A DNA stretch of 64,000 nucleotides from Collimonas fungivorans. Its GTDB lineage: Bacteria; Pseudomonadota; Gammaproteobacteria; Burkholderiales; Burkholderiaceae_D. The notes beneath the pieces are model-generated. The model did not search any database, was not told where the DNA came from, and was given only the letters and a program-made list of their open reading frames with translations. The translations under genes and the position numbers were made by a program. Positions 47,401-56,138 of this stretch are shown here, piece after piece. The stretch is taken from positions 3,906,001 to 3,970,000 of the forward strand of contig NZ_CP013232.1 in assembly GCF_001584145.1 (NCBI RefSeq), read 5' to 3'. Position 1 is the stretch's first letter, and each line of letters opens with the position of its first letter.

Positions 47401-48816
47401 ATGATTTTTACCCTCACTACGAGGCGCACTGTCCGTGCCGCCATTGTTCTGCTTCCGCTCGTCCTGGCCGGCTGCGCTTCGCTGTCGCAAGACGGCGGCT
47501 ACTCACCGGTGCAGTCGCTGGTCAAGGAACGCAGCGGCCAGGATATCAAGTGGGTCAAGTCGGAAGACGACGCCGCCAGCGTCGCCAATACCATCGCGCC
47601 GCTGCTGGCAAAACCGCTGAGCGTCGACGATGCGGTCAAGATTGCGCTGCTCAACAACAAGGGCTTGCAAGCCAGCTACAGCGGACTGGGTATCGCCGAA
47701 GCGGACCTGGTGCAAGCCGGACGCATCCCCAATCCGTCGTTTTCGTTCGGCCACCTGCGCCGCGGCAGCGACATCGAAATCGACCGTTCCCTGATGCTGC
47801 CCGTGATGAGCCTGCTGACCATGCCGTTCGCCAGCAAGATCGAGCGCCGCCGTTTCGAACAGGCACAATTCCGCGCCGCCGGCGACGCACTGGCGGTCGC
47901 CGATGAAACACGCCACGCCTATTTCTCTGCCGTAGCGGCGCAGGAAACCGTCAAATACATGGAACAGGTCAAGGTTTCCGCCGAAGCCGGCGCCGAACTG
48001 GCGCGCAAGATGGCGGCGGCCGGCAACTGGAGCAAGCTGGAACAGGCGCGCGAGCAGTCGTTCTACGCCGACGCCACGGTGCAGCTGGCGCGCGCGGCGC
48101 AGGCACAGGTAGCGGAACGCGAAAAACTGACCCGCCTGCTCGGCCTGTGGGGCAAGCAGGCGGCATTCCAGTTGCCGGAGCGGCTGCCCGACCTGCCGAA
48201 AGCAGCCCAAGAGATCGGCGACATCGAAGTACAAGCCATGCAAAACCGGCTCGACATCATGATGGCCAGGCGCGAGCTGGCCGGCCTGGCCGGCTCCCTG
48301 GGGCTGACCAAGGCTACGCGTTTCATCAACATCCTCGATGTCGGCCTGATGCACAACAACTACAACCAGAGTCCGTCGCGCGAGAACGGCTATTCGATCC
48401 AGCTTGAAATCCCCCTGTTCGACTGGGGCGGCGCGCGCGTGGCGAAAGCCGAGGCGCTGTACATGGAAGCCGTGAACCGCTCGGCGGAACTGGCCGTCAA
48501 CGCCCGCTCCGAGGTACGGCAAGCGTATGCCGCCTATCGCAGCTCTTATGAGATCGCGCGCCACTACCGCGAAGAAATCGTGCCGCTCAAGAAACGCATC
48601 TCGGACGAACAGATGCTGCGCTACAACGGCATGCTGATCGGCGTTTTCACATTGCTCGCGGACGCCAGGGAGCAAGCCCGGAGCGTCAACGGCGCAATCG
48701 AAGCGCTGCGCGATTTCTGGATCGCCGACTCGGCGCTGAAAATGGCGCAAACCGGCCGCTCACCGACAGCAGCCGACAGCAAACCCGGCGCCTCTGTCGT
48801 CGCAGCTGCCGACTAA
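47401..48816 (+). CDS. TolC/CusC-like outer-membrane efflux lipoprotein
   Basis: A 471-residue protein. Signal with lipobox VLAGC (cysteine about 23). The long helical repeats typical of TolC-family channels are present (LSVDDAVKIALLNNKGLQAS, RIPNPSFSFGHL and ENGYSIQLEIPLFDWGGARVA). GAGGACATC precedes ATG 47401. It would form the outer-membrane exit of an efflux pump. No CusB/CusA-type partners lie in the window; the next gene is a multicopper oxidase. Confidence 0.88.
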   Translation: MIFTLTTRRTVRAAIVLLPLVLAGCASLSQDGGYSPVQSLVKERSGQDIKWVKSEDDAASVANTIAPLLAKPLSVDDAVKIALLNNKGLQASYSGLGIAEADLVQAGRIPNPSFSFGHLRRGSDIEIDRSLMLPVMSLLTMPFASKIERRRFEQAQFRAAGDALAVADETRHAYFSAVAAQETVKYMEQVKVSAEAGAELARKMAAAGNWSKLEQAREQSFYADATVQLARAAQAQVAEREKLTRLLGLWGKQAAFQLPERLPDLPKAAQEIGDIEVQAMQNRLDIMMARRELAGLAGSLGLTKATRFINILDVGLMHNNYNQSPSRENGYSIQLEIPLFDWGGARVAKAEALYMEAVNRSAELAVNARSEVRQAYAAYRSSYEIARHYREEIVPLKKRISDEQMLRYNGMLIGVFTLLADAREQARSVNGAIEALRDFWIADSALKMAQTGRSPTAADSKPGASVVAAAD

Positions 48817-48849
48817 TCAGCGCTTAATGCAGATACAAGGATAGACATC

Positions 48850-50241
48850 ATGGTGTCACGTAGAAATTTCATGAGCGGCGCGGGCGCTGTCGCCATTGGC
48901 GCCAGCCTGGTCAGCCGGGCCGGTGCGGCAACGTTGCCCGAAGCCGTAACGATGGCTGGCGCGGCCACGCAGCCGCCGCTTTCTCCACCCAACGGACGGC
49001 CCTACAATCCGGTGGTCACCCTGAACGGCTGGACCCTGCCCTGGCGCATGAAAAACGGCGTCAAGGAATTCCACCTGGTGGCCGAACCGGTGGTGCGCGA
49101 AATCGCGCCTGGCATGAAAGCCAATCTGTGGGGCTACAACGGCCAGTCGCCCGGCCCTACCATCGAGGTGGTCGAGGGCGATCGCGTGCGCATCTTCGTC
49201 ACCAACAAATTGCCGGAACATACCAGCGTGCACTGGCATGGCCAGCGGCTGCCGAACGGCATGGACGGCGTCACCGGCCTGACGCAGCCGGGCATCCGGC
49301 CCGGCAAGACCTTTGTCTACGAGTTCATCGCAAAACGTCCCGGCACTTTCATGTATCACCCGCATGCCGATGAAATGACGCAGATGGCGATGGGCATGAT
49401 GGGTTTCTGGATCACCCATCCGAAAGACCCCAGCCAGCACCGCGCCGACCGCGATTTCTGTTTCCTGCTGAATGCCTACGACATCGACCCCGGCAGCTAC
49501 ACCCCGAAAACCAGCACCATGCTCGACTTCAACCTGTGGACCTTCAACAGCCGCGCTTTCCCGGGCATTGATCCGATGGTGTGCAGGCAGGGCGACCGCG
49601 TGCGTATCCGTGTCGGCAACCTGACCATGACCAACCATCCTATCCACCTGCACGGCCATGAATTCGTGGTTACCGGCACCGACGGCGGCTGGACGCCGCC
49701 GGCTTCGCGCTGGCCGGAAGTCACCACCGATATCGCCGTGGGCCAGATGCGCGCCATCGAATTCGACGCCACCGATCTCGGCGACTGGGCCTTCCATTGC
49801 CACAAATCGCATCACACCATGAATGCCATGGGCCACGAGGTGCCGACCATGATCGGCGTCGACCAGCGCGACGTCCTTGAAAAAATCAACAAGCTGGTGC
49901 CGGACTACATGGCGATGGGAGAAACCGGCGGCGCCATGGGCGAGATGGAAATGCCGCTGCCGGACAACACCTTGCCGATGATGACCGGCAGCGGCCCGTT
50001 CGGCGGCATCGAGATGGGCGGCATGTTCACCACGGTGAAGGTGCGTAAAGGCCTGGCCGGCAACGATTACAAGGACCCCGGCTGGTACCGCCACTCCGCC
50101 GGCACCGTTGCCTACGAATGGCAAGGCGGCGACGCATCCATGCCGGCGGCGACCCGGGCGCCGGACGCCGAAGGCGTGGCCGCCAGGCCGGGCGAAAAGG
50201 TCCTGAAAGTGATCAAGCCCGGCTCACATGACAACCATTGA
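48850..50241 (+). CDS. Multicopper oxidase (copper resistance)
   Basis: A 463-residue periplasmic oxidase. Tat signal MVSRRNFMSGAGAVAIGAS. All trinuclear/type 1 copper motifs are visible: SVHWHGQRLPNGMDG, FMYHPHADEM, HPIHLHGHEF and FHCHKSHHTMNAMGH. A methionine-rich stretch (ETGGAMGEMEMPLPDN) may bind Cu(I), as in CueO-type cuprous oxidases. It probably oxidises Cu(I) to less toxic Cu(II). It follows the TolC-like gene by 33 bases and leads to the cupredoxin gene. Confidence 0.92.
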   Translation: MVSRRNFMSGAGAVAIGASLVSRAGAATLPEAVTMAGAATQPPLSPPNGRPYNPVVTLNGWTLPWRMKNGVKEFHLVAEPVVREIAPGMKANLWGYNGQSPGPTIEVVEGDRVRIFVTNKLPEHTSVHWHGQRLPNGMDGVTGLTQPGIRPGKTFVYEFIAKRPGTFMYHPHADEMTQMAMGMMGFWITHPKDPSQHRADRDFCFLLNAYDIDPGSYTPKTSTMLDFNLWTFNSRAFPGIDPMVCRQGDRVRIRVGNLTMTNHPIHLHGHEFVVTGTDGGWTPPASRWPEVTTDIAVGQMRAIEFDATDLGDWAFHCHKSHHTMNAMGHEVPTMIGVDQRDVLEKINKLVPDYMAMGETGGAMGEMEMPLPDNTLPMMTGSGPFGGIEMGGMFTTVKVRKGLAGNDYKDPGWYRHSAGTVAYEWQGGDASMPAATRAPDAEGVAARPGEKVLKVIKPGSHDNH

Positions 50242-50279
50242 CCAAAGCAATACAACATCTTGAACTGAAAGGAAATTTT

Positions 50280-50729
50280 ATGAAATCCGTTTTGACCGCC
50301 TCAACCCTGGCTCTATCGCTGTTGTCGGCCAATGCCTTCGCCCACGACGAACATGCGCCGTCGGTTGGCAAACCGGGCGACGCCGGCAAGGTATCGAAAA
50401 CAGTGGAAATCGACATGAACGACACGATGCGCTTCACGCCGGCAACCATTTTGGTCAAACGCGGTGAAACCGTCAGGTTCCTCGTCAAGAACTCCGGCAA
50501 GGTCAAGCATGAAATGGTGCTCGGCTCCATCAAGGAATTGCAAGAGCACGCAGCGCTGATGCAGAAATTTCCGGAAATGGAACATTCGGATCCTAACCAG
50601 GTATCGCTAGCCCCGGGCAAGAGCGGGGAATTGATATGGCAGTTCAGCAAGGCCGGCAGGTTTGATTTCGCCTGTTTGCAGCCAGGCCATTTTGAAGCAG
50701 GCATGCGCGGCGATATCGTCGTCAAATAA
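50280..50729 (+). CDS. Cupredoxin (plastocyanin-like copper protein)
   Basis: A 149-residue periplasmic protein with signal MKSVLTASTLALSLLSANAFA. The cupredoxin ligands are in order: His in KHEMVLG and the loop CLQPGHFEAGM (Cys, His, Met), a type 1 copper site. AAAGGAAAT precedes ATG 50280, chosen over an upstream in-frame ATG at 50238 that overlaps the oxidase gene. It may pass electrons or copper between the oxidase and CusF-like proteins. Confidence 0.88.
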   Translation: MKSVLTASTLALSLLSANAFAHDEHAPSVGKPGDAGKVSKTVEIDMNDTMRFTPATILVKRGETVRFLVKNSGKVKHEMVLGSIKELQEHAALMQKFPEMEHSDPNQVSLAPGKSGELIWQFSKAGRFDFACLQPGHFEAGMRGDIVVK

Positions 50730-50756
50730 TTTTTTTACCAGACCAAAGGAGTTTTC

Positions 50757-51095
50757 ATGAAAACCCGATCCATTGTATTTACTGCTTTAGCACTGCCGCT
50801 GCTTATCTCGTTCAATATGCCGGTCGCGGCTGCGCAGGAACCCGCGGCCGAAATCAGGTCCGCGGAGGCCGCCGCCATGTCGAGCGGAGAAGTCCGGAAA
50901 ATCGACAAGGAGGCCGGCAAGATCACCATCAAGCACGGTCCGCTGGCGAACCTGGGCATGCCGCCGATGACGATGGTGTTCCGGGTAAGCGATCCTGCGC
51001 TGCTGGATCAGGTAAAACCGGGCGACAAGATCGATTTTGTCGCCGAAAAGGCCAATGGCGCATTGGTCGTCACAAAAATCCAGGCTGCCGAATGA
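50757..51095 (+). CDS. CusF-like periplasmic copper-binding protein 1
   Basis: A 112-residue exported protein with signal ending AVAAAQ. The CusF motif is IKHGPLANLGMPPMTMVF: His and the two Met ligands are in place, but the usual tryptophan is replaced by Met (GMPPMTM). It carries Cu(I) in the periplasm. Last gene of the copper operon; a strong terminator follows. Confidence 0.9.
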   Translation: MKTRSIVFTALALPLLISFNMPVAAAQEPAAEIRSAEAAAMSSGEVRKIDKEAGKITIKHGPLANLGMPPMTMVFRVSDPALLDQVKPGDKIDFVAEKANGALVVTKIQAAE

Positions 51096-51110
51096 AAGTA
51101 GCGCGCGCAA

Positions 51111-51141
51111 AAAAATAGCCCATCCGGGATGGGCTATTTTT
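51111..51141. terminator. Bidirectional terminator after the copper operon
   Basis: The stem AAAAATAGCCCATCC pairs with its reverse complement around a single G (loop about three bases), with A- and T-runs at the ends. It serves the cusF-like gene on the plus strand and the glycine-zipper gene on the minus strand. Confidence 0.9.
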
Positions 51142-51155
51142 ACCAGGTTCCAGGA

Positions 51156-51722
51156 TCAGTAACCGTAATTCTTGGCAACCGTATTGCCCAGGTACCCACC
51201 GCCGACAACCCCGGCAACTGTCGCCAGCGTGCGGCCACGGCCGCTGCCAACCTGGTTCCCCAGCAATCCGCCGACCACCGCGCCGGTAGCGATTCCCAGC
51301 GGGCTGACCTGCGACACCGGACGGGCCGGCTCAGGCTGGGCCTGGTATTGCGGCGCCGCTGCGTTCTGTGCATACGATGGGCTGCTGGTGCGGTAGACAT
51401 GGTGCACTACGGTTTTCTGCTTGGGCGCCGGCTCGACCTGGTACCCCGCCACGGCAGGCGCTGCCACCGGCTGCATGTATTGATAGCCGTTCGCGGTCTG
51501 CACCAGGACTGGAGCGCCGGTTGCCGGCGCAGCGCCGTTGGCGGCCAACGGCTGCTGCACTGTTTGCGCGCTGTCCGGGGATGGCGCCGCAGCCGTGTTG
51601 CCGCGGGAATTCGGGAGAAACCCGGTAATCGCCGCGATGCCGAGCAGGCTTACCAGGATGACCGAGCCGGCAGCGCCGGCGACCAGTGGGTGCAGACGTG
51701 CTGTGGTTGGGCTGGCTTCCAT
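51156..51722 (-). CDS. Glycine-zipper 2TM envelope protein
   Basis: A 188-residue protein. An N-terminal membrane segment (LVAGAAGSVILVSLLGIAAITGF) is followed by a long Pro/Ala/Gln-rich linker, then the C-terminal glycine-zipper pair (GIATGAVVGGLLGNQVGSG and TVAGVVGGGYLGNTVAKN), PF05433-like as in the Rickettsia 17-kDa antigen. AAGGAG lies seven bases before ATG 51722. Proteins of this kind sit in the envelope; the role is unknown and no metal motif is visible. Confidence 0.85.
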   Translation of the reverse strand: MEASPTTARLHPLVAGAAGSVILVSLLGIAAITGFLPNSRGNTAAAPSPDSAQTVQQPLAANGAAPATGAPVLVQTANGYQYMQPVAAPAVAGYQVEPAPKQKTVVHHVYRTSSPSYAQNAAAPQYQAQPEPARPVSQVSPLGIATGAVVGGLLGNQVGSGRGRTLATVAGVVGGGYLGNTVAKNYGY

Positions 51723-51840
51723 TTGATACTCCTTAGACCGTTGATGTTGATTCGATTCTATGGAGGAGTCGGCCATCAGGCCATGCAGATTGTGTATCAG
51801 ATGTTTCGAATTGAAACACGGTGTAGCCCTTCTGCGGGAG

Positions 51841-52665
51841 CTATCCAGGTATCGCGATCCAGCCGTGGTAGCCGACATAGAGGCCGACCAGCAGGATCAG
51901 CATCCCGGAAAAATAAGGCGCCTTCCGCGCAAACTCGCCGAACCCGCTCCAGCGCCTGGATACGTGCTTCACGCTCAAGGCTGCCAGCGCGCCAGACACC
52001 ACCATCGTCAGCGCCAGGCCGATGCTGAAGCACAGCACCAGCGTCGCCCCAAGTGCGATCTTCTTTAACTGCAAGCATAGCAGCAGCACCGTAATCGATG
52101 CCGGGCAAGGAATCAGGCCGCCGGTCAGGCCGAACAGGACGATCTGTCCGGTGGTTACGTCGCGGTTGGCGAAACGCCGGCGGATGTCGTCGGCATGGGC
52201 CAGCTCGTGCGGGTCCTGGTAACCCAGCGCCGGCACGTCCAGACTGCCGCCTGCGTGTTGATGATGGTCATGGCCGTGGTGGTCATGATGATCGTGACCA
52301 TGCTGATGTTCCGCAAGATGCTGATGCCGCCAGGTGCGCCACATCATCCATGCGGCGACGCCGATCATCAGCAGCGCGGACGCTAGCTGGAAATATGGTT
52401 CGCTGGCTTCGGCATTCCATTGCCGGCCAAGGTACAAACCGAGCAAGGCCACGATCCACACCACGGCGGTGTGGGAAACCGTGGCCGACAAGCCGAGCAG
52501 GACGGCTTGCGCCATGGTGCCGCGGATCGCAACGATGAAGGCCGCCATCATGGTCTTGGAATGGCCGGGTTCGAGGCCATGCAGCGCGCCGAGCAGGATT
52601 GCGCTGGGGATGAACAGCCAGGCGTTGGATGCGCCCTGCTGCAACAGCGTGGAAAATTCGGTCAT
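51841..52665 (-). CDS. rcnA: Nickel/cobalt efflux protein RcnA
   Basis: A 274-residue NicO/RcnA-family membrane protein with six helices. The second and later motifs HGLEPGHSKTMMAAF and GLIPCPASITVLLL are family marks. A His-rich loop (EHQHGHDHHDHHGHDHHQHA) lies in the middle, typical of RcnA. It exports Ni(II) and Co(II). It follows rcnR by seven bases and shares its operator. Confidence 0.93.
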   Translation of the reverse strand: MTEFSTLLQQGASNAWLFIPSAILLGALHGLEPGHSKTMMAAFIVAIRGTMAQAVLLGLSATVSHTAVVWIVALLGLYLGRQWNAEASEPYFQLASALLMIGVAAWMMWRTWRHQHLAEHQHGHDHHDHHGHDHHQHAGGSLDVPALGYQDPHELAHADDIRRRFANRDVTTGQIVLFGLTGGLIPCPASITVLLLCLQLKKIALGATLVLCFSIGLALTMVVSGALAALSVKHVSRRWSGFGEFARKAPYFSGMLILLVGLYVGYHGWIAIPG

Positions 52666-52672
52666 GGCGGAC

Positions 52673-52951
52673 CTACTTGAAGTAGCTGTTGACGACGTCT
52701 ATCAGCTGTTCCCTGGCGTCGCCATGCCCTTCATGGCTGTCCGGGTCCGCCTCCACCAGGTGCGTGCGTATATGGTCCTCCAACACGACTGCCAGCAAGC
52801 CATTCATGGCGCCGCGGCAGCTGGTGATTTGCTGCAGCACATCCATGCAGCCTTTTTCCTCTTCCAGCGCGCGCTCGATAGCCTCCACCTGGCCGCGGAT
52901 GCGGCGCACCCGGTTCAAGAGTTTCTGCTTGTCTTTGATGGTGTGGCCCAT
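52673..52951 (-). CDS. rcnR: Nickel/cobalt-responsive repressor RcnR
   Basis: A 92-residue RcnR/CsoR-family regulator. All four RcnR metal ligands are at the expected positions: H3 (MGHT), C35 (EKGCMDV), H60 and H64 (EDHIRTHL). FrmR- and CsoR-type relatives lack this full set. It represses rcnA until Ni(II) or Co(II) binds. A G-tract operator lies 13 bases upstream. Confidence 0.93.
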   Translation of the reverse strand: MGHTIKDKQKLLNRVRRIRGQVEAIERALEEEKGCMDVLQQITSCRGAMNGLLAVVLEDHIRTHLVEADPDSHEGHGDAREQLIDVVNSYFK

Positions 52952-52964
52952 GGCTGCCTCTTTA

Positions 52965-52988
52965 TATAGTATAGGGGGGTATACTATA
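52965..52988. promoter_or_regulatory. RcnR operator (inverted repeat around a G6 tract)
   Basis: TATAGTATA, GGGGGG, TATACTATA: perfect arms around six G's. It resembles the E. coli RcnR site (TACT-G6-N-AGTA type). It ends 13 bases before the rcnR start, where a bound repressor would block the promoter. Confidence 0.85.
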
Positions 52989-53245
52989 CGGAAGAAGAAA
53001 AACTGTAAAATTTCAGCAGGTTACAGGCGGGACATTGCAAAACAATAGTATTTTGGCATTTCGTAACGAGCTGTAAAAAGCCGGTACTTTTGGCCCTGCA
53101 TACCCGAGTATCGATATCTCAGGGCAACGCTTGATAAGCGCCCGGTCGCCCGCATATGCCCGTATATGCTATTAATCATCCCCGGAAAGCCCTATGCCAT
53201 CCTAGCAATGCGATATCGCATCACGCAGCTTAAAGGACTCTGATC

Positions 53246-53593
53246 ATGCAATACCTGCAGATAATCGTCATCCTCACCACATTGATCGTTGGCCTGCCCC
53301 TGACCAGCATGGCCGCCGCCAGCGACGCCACCGAAATGCAGACCACGCCGGCCGACCAGGCCGCCTTGCCGATGGTGAGCGGCGAAATCCTCAAGGTCGA
53401 TCCCGGCACCGGCAAGATCACCCTCAAGCACGAACAAATCCCGAATTTCGGCATGCCGGCCATGACCATGCTGTACAAGGCTGGCGACCCGGCCATGCTG
53501 GAGCAATTCAAGCCCGGCGACAAGGTCAGGTTCGCCATCGACAAGGTCGAGGGCGCGCTCACCATAGTCAGCCTGGAACTGGCCAGCCAATAA
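53246..53593 (+). CDS. CusF-like periplasmic copper-binding protein 2
   Basis: A 115-residue exported protein, signal ending SMAAAS, with the CusF motif IPNFGMPAMTMLY, again with Met in place of Trp. Ligand His is in LKHEQIP. It is similar to the protein at 50757 but is a single-gene unit. AAGGA stands nine bases before the ATG; a perfect palindrome ATGCGATATCGCAT (53208-53221) lies just upstream and may be an operator. Confidence 0.88.
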   Translation: MQYLQIIVILTTLIVGLPLTSMAAASDATEMQTTPADQAALPMVSGEILKVDPGTGKITLKHEQIPNFGMPAMTMLYKAGDPAMLEQFKPGDKVRFAIDKVEGALTIVSLELASQ

Positions 53594-53611
53594 CCCTCCG
53601 AATCGCCGTCC

Positions 53612-54130
53612 TCAGGGACGGCGATTGACTATCCGGGCTTCCCCCGCTTCGCCGTTTTGCTGGATCACCTCCAATGAAACCAGCGGTCCCTTGCGCGGAT
53701 CGTGCTGGAAGGTGATGCGGATTTTCTGCGCGGTCTCCATGCCGGCAAAATCCCGGAGCAAGATCCGGGTCACGGTCGGCAACTCTTCCGAGCCGAGCGC
53801 GAAGGCGTCGCTTTCGTTCTGCTGCTCGGAAGCGACGTGGCCGTTCTTGTAGACGCAGACGATGGCTTGCCTGGGGTCGATGCCATTGCTCATCAGGAAG
53901 GAATCGTTGACCAGGAACAGCGCCGGCGGGATCTTCGTGATATCGATCTGGCTGACGTCGGGCCAGTCGTTCTTGGTAATCACCTTGCCGCCGGCGTAAT
54001 ACCTGGCGACAAACTGGTCGCCCATGCAAGGCAGGTGTTCGGTCGCCGCTTCGGCGTGCTGCAGCAGCCGTTGCACGTCCACCGCTTCAAATTCCACGGT
54101 AATGGACGATGTTGTCATCATATTTGTCAT
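53612..54130 (-). CDS. Conserved hypothetical protein
   Basis: A 172-residue protein without signal or membrane segment. I start at ATG 54130 (MTNMMTTSSITVEFEAVDVQ); an ATG four codons later is also possible. It has a regular mixed alpha/beta pattern (QRLLQHAEAATEHLPCMGDQ, PPALFLVNDSFLMSNGID, AIVCVYKNGHVASEQ) and an end that looks like a beta-rich domain (KIRITFQHDPRKGPLVSLEV). Codon use matches its neighbours, so it is probably a real gene. I recognise no family; it lies divergent from argA. Confidence 0.65.
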   Translation of the reverse strand: MTNMMTTSSITVEFEAVDVQRLLQHAEAATEHLPCMGDQFVARYYAGGKVITKNDWPDVSQIDITKIPPALFLVNDSFLMSNGIDPRQAIVCVYKNGHVASEQQNESDAFALGSEELPTVTRILLRDFAGMETAQKIRITFQHDPRKGPLVSLEVIQQNGEAGEARIVNRRP

Positions 54131-54235
54131 GGCCGGATTATCGCATTGCAGATGGTTTTGCAGCGCAGGATTCCGCGGGATGCAATAAAACACCGAATCC
54201 CTGCAGGCTGCGCGATGTCCTGCATTTATCCTGTA

Positions 54236-54241
54236 TATAAT
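54236..54241 (+). promoter_or_regulatory. Possible -10 box of argA (near-leaderless)
   Basis: TATAAT seven bases before the argA ATG at 54249, with no convincing -35. The spacing is the same as in the promoter at 46790-46818 and would place the transcript start at or next to the ATG. Confidence 0.35.
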
Positions 54242-54248
54242 GTGCGAA

Positions 54249-55559
54249 ATGGAAAATCCCAACGAATTCGTACAATGGCTGCGCTCGGTCGCGCCCTATA
54301 TCCACGCCTTCCGCGGCAAGACCTTTGTCGTCGCGTTCCCGGGTGAACTGGTCACCGCCGGCGCCTTGCCGGTGCTGGCGCAAGACCTGTCGCTGCTGCA
54401 TGCGCTAGGCATCAAGGTGGTGATTGTGCACGGCTCCCGGCCCCAGGTCGAAGAACAGCTGGCGCTGCGCAATGTAGAAGCGCGCTTCCACAACGGTTTG
54501 CGGATCACCGACATCGCCGCGCTGGAGTGCGCCAAGGAAGCCGCCGGCGAACTGCGCCTGGATATCGAAGCCGCTTTCAGCCAGGGCTTGCCGAACACAC
54601 CGATGGCGCATGCCGCGATCCGTATCATTTCTGGCAACTTTGTCACCGCCCGTCCGCTCGGCGTGATCGACGGCGCCGACCTGCAGCTGACCGGCGTGGT
54701 GCGCAAGATCGATTACGACACCATCCACCCGATCCTCAACGCCGGCGGCCTGGTGCTGCTGTCGCCGCTGGGTTTCTCGCCGACCGGCGAAGCGTTCAAT
54801 CTGACCATGGAAGACGTGGCGGTGGCGGCGGCGATTTCGCTGCGCGCCGAAAAACTGATTTTCATCAGCGAAACGCCGTTGATGAAAGACGCCGGCGAGA
54901 CCGAAATCCGCGAACTGTCGTCGCACCAGGCGCAAGCAGTGCTGGACAGCGGCTGCCTGCCGGCCGACTCGGCCTTCTACCTGCAGCACGCGATCAAGGC
55001 CTGTAACGCCGGCGTGCCGCGCGCCCATGTGGTGCCGTTCGCCACCGACGGTTCGGTCCTGCTGGAACTGTTCACCCACGATGGCGTGGGCACCATGATT
55101 TCCTACGAAAACCTGGAAAGTCTGCGCGAAGCCACGATTGAAGACGTGGGCGGCATCCTGAAGCTGATCGAGCCGCTGGAAAACGACGGCACCCTGGTCA
55201 AGCGCGGCCGCGAACTGATCGAACGCGAAATCCATTACTTCTCGGTAATCGAGCATGACGGCGTGATCTTCGGCTGCGCTGCCTTGTATCCCTTCCCGAC
55301 CGAAAAAATGGCGGAAATGGCTTGCCTCACGGTCAATCCGGAAGTGCAGGCGCAGGGCGACGGCGAGCGCATCCTCAAGCACATGGAAAGCCGGGCCCGC
55401 GCTGCCGGTTTCACCAAGCTGTTCGTGCTGACCACCCGCACTTCGCACTGGTTCCTGCGGCGCGGCTTCGTCCACGCCACGGTCGACGACCTGCCCAAGG
55501 ACCGCCAGCACATGTATAACTGGCAACGGAAATCGCTGGTGCTGATCAAGACCCTATAA
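54249..55559 (+). CDS. argA: Amino-acid N-acetyltransferase (N-acetylglutamate synthase)
   Basis: A 436-residue enzyme that acetylates glutamate to N-acetylglutamate, the first step of arginine synthesis. It combines an N-terminal amino-acid-kinase-like domain ([30 protein letters not shown]) with a C-terminal GNAT domain ([37 protein letters not shown]). The classical ArgA layout is complete. ATG 54249 ([12 protein letters not shown]) fits the family; ATG 54240 overlaps a TATAAT box. Confidence 0.94.
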   Translation: MENPNEFVQWLRSVAPYIHAFRGKTFVVAFPGELVTAGALPVLAQDLSLLHALGIKVVIVHGSRPQVEEQLALRNVEARFHNGLRITDIAALECAKEAAGELRLDIEAAFSQGLPNTPMAHAAIRIISGNFVTARPLGVIDGADLQLTGVVRKIDYDTIHPILNAGGLVLLSPLGFSPTGEAFNLTMEDVAVAAAISLRAEKLIFISETPLMKDAGETEIRELSSHQAQAVLDSGCLPADSAFYLQHAIKACNAGVPRAHVVPFATDGSVLLELFTHDGVGTMISYENLESLREATIEDVGGILKLIEPLENDGTLVKRGRELIEREIHYFSVIEHDGVIFGCAALYPFPTEKMAEMACLTVNPEVQAQGDGERILKHMESRARAAGFTKLFVLTTRTSHWFLRRGFVHATVDDLPKDRQHMYNWQRKSLVLIKTL

Positions 55560-55648
55560 AACCGGCGCCAGTCGAACCATCCCCTATTCAACTGATCTTA
55601 CAAGCGGGCCTGTGGCAGCATGGCTCGCAATATCTACAAGGAAAAACC

Positions 55649-55921
55649 ATGGCACGCACCATCCATTGCATCAAGCTGGACAAAGAAGCGGAAGGACTGG
55701 ACTTCCCGCCGTACCCGGGCGAACTGGGCAAGCGCATCTATGAAAGCGTCTCGAAAGAAGCCTGGGCCGGCTGGCTCAAGCACCAGACCATGCTGGTCAA
55801 CGAAAACCGCCTGAACCTGGCCGATGTACGGGCCCGCAAATACCTGGCGGCGCAGATGGAAAAGCATTTCTTCGGCGACGGCGCCGACGCCGCCACCGGC
55901 TACGTGCCGCCGACCGAATAA
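55649..55921 (+). CDS. yggX: Fe(II)-trafficking protein YggX
   Basis: A 90-residue protein of the YggX family, which protects iron-sulfur clusters from oxidative damage. It shows the family N-terminus [30 protein letters not shown] with the conserved Cys at position 7, and [25 protein letters not shown] precedes the ATG. It lies 89 bases after argA and may share its transcript. Confidence 0.95.
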   Translation: MARTIHCIKLDKEAEGLDFPPYPGELGKRIYESVSKEAWAGWLKHQTMLVNENRLNLADVRARKYLAAQMEKHFFGDGADAATGYVPPTE

Positions 55922-56086
55922 GCAGCCGCTTCAGAATATCTCTCCCCCCATCTACCTCTGTGGCAAAATAGGCAAGATTCGTTTGTCCGGAGGTAGCATC
56001 CCGTCGCGGCCCATGCGCTGTAGCCCCAAATCTGATTCAATGCCGATCCCTAGTGTCCTGAGTCGGGACACCAGCTGGATATGTGC

Positions 56087-56110
56087 GCTTTTTCGTCCGC
56101 TTTTTCGTCC
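56087..56110. repeat. Tandem 12-bp repeat GCTTTTTCGTCC
   Basis: Two identical head-to-tail copies 28 bases before the M16 peptidase start. A small hairpin GTGTCC/GGACAC (56053-56071) lies just upstream. They may mark a leader region or a regulator site; no known family. Confidence 0.5.
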
Positions 56111-56138
56111 ATTCTTTTCTCCATAGATCGGAAATTTC

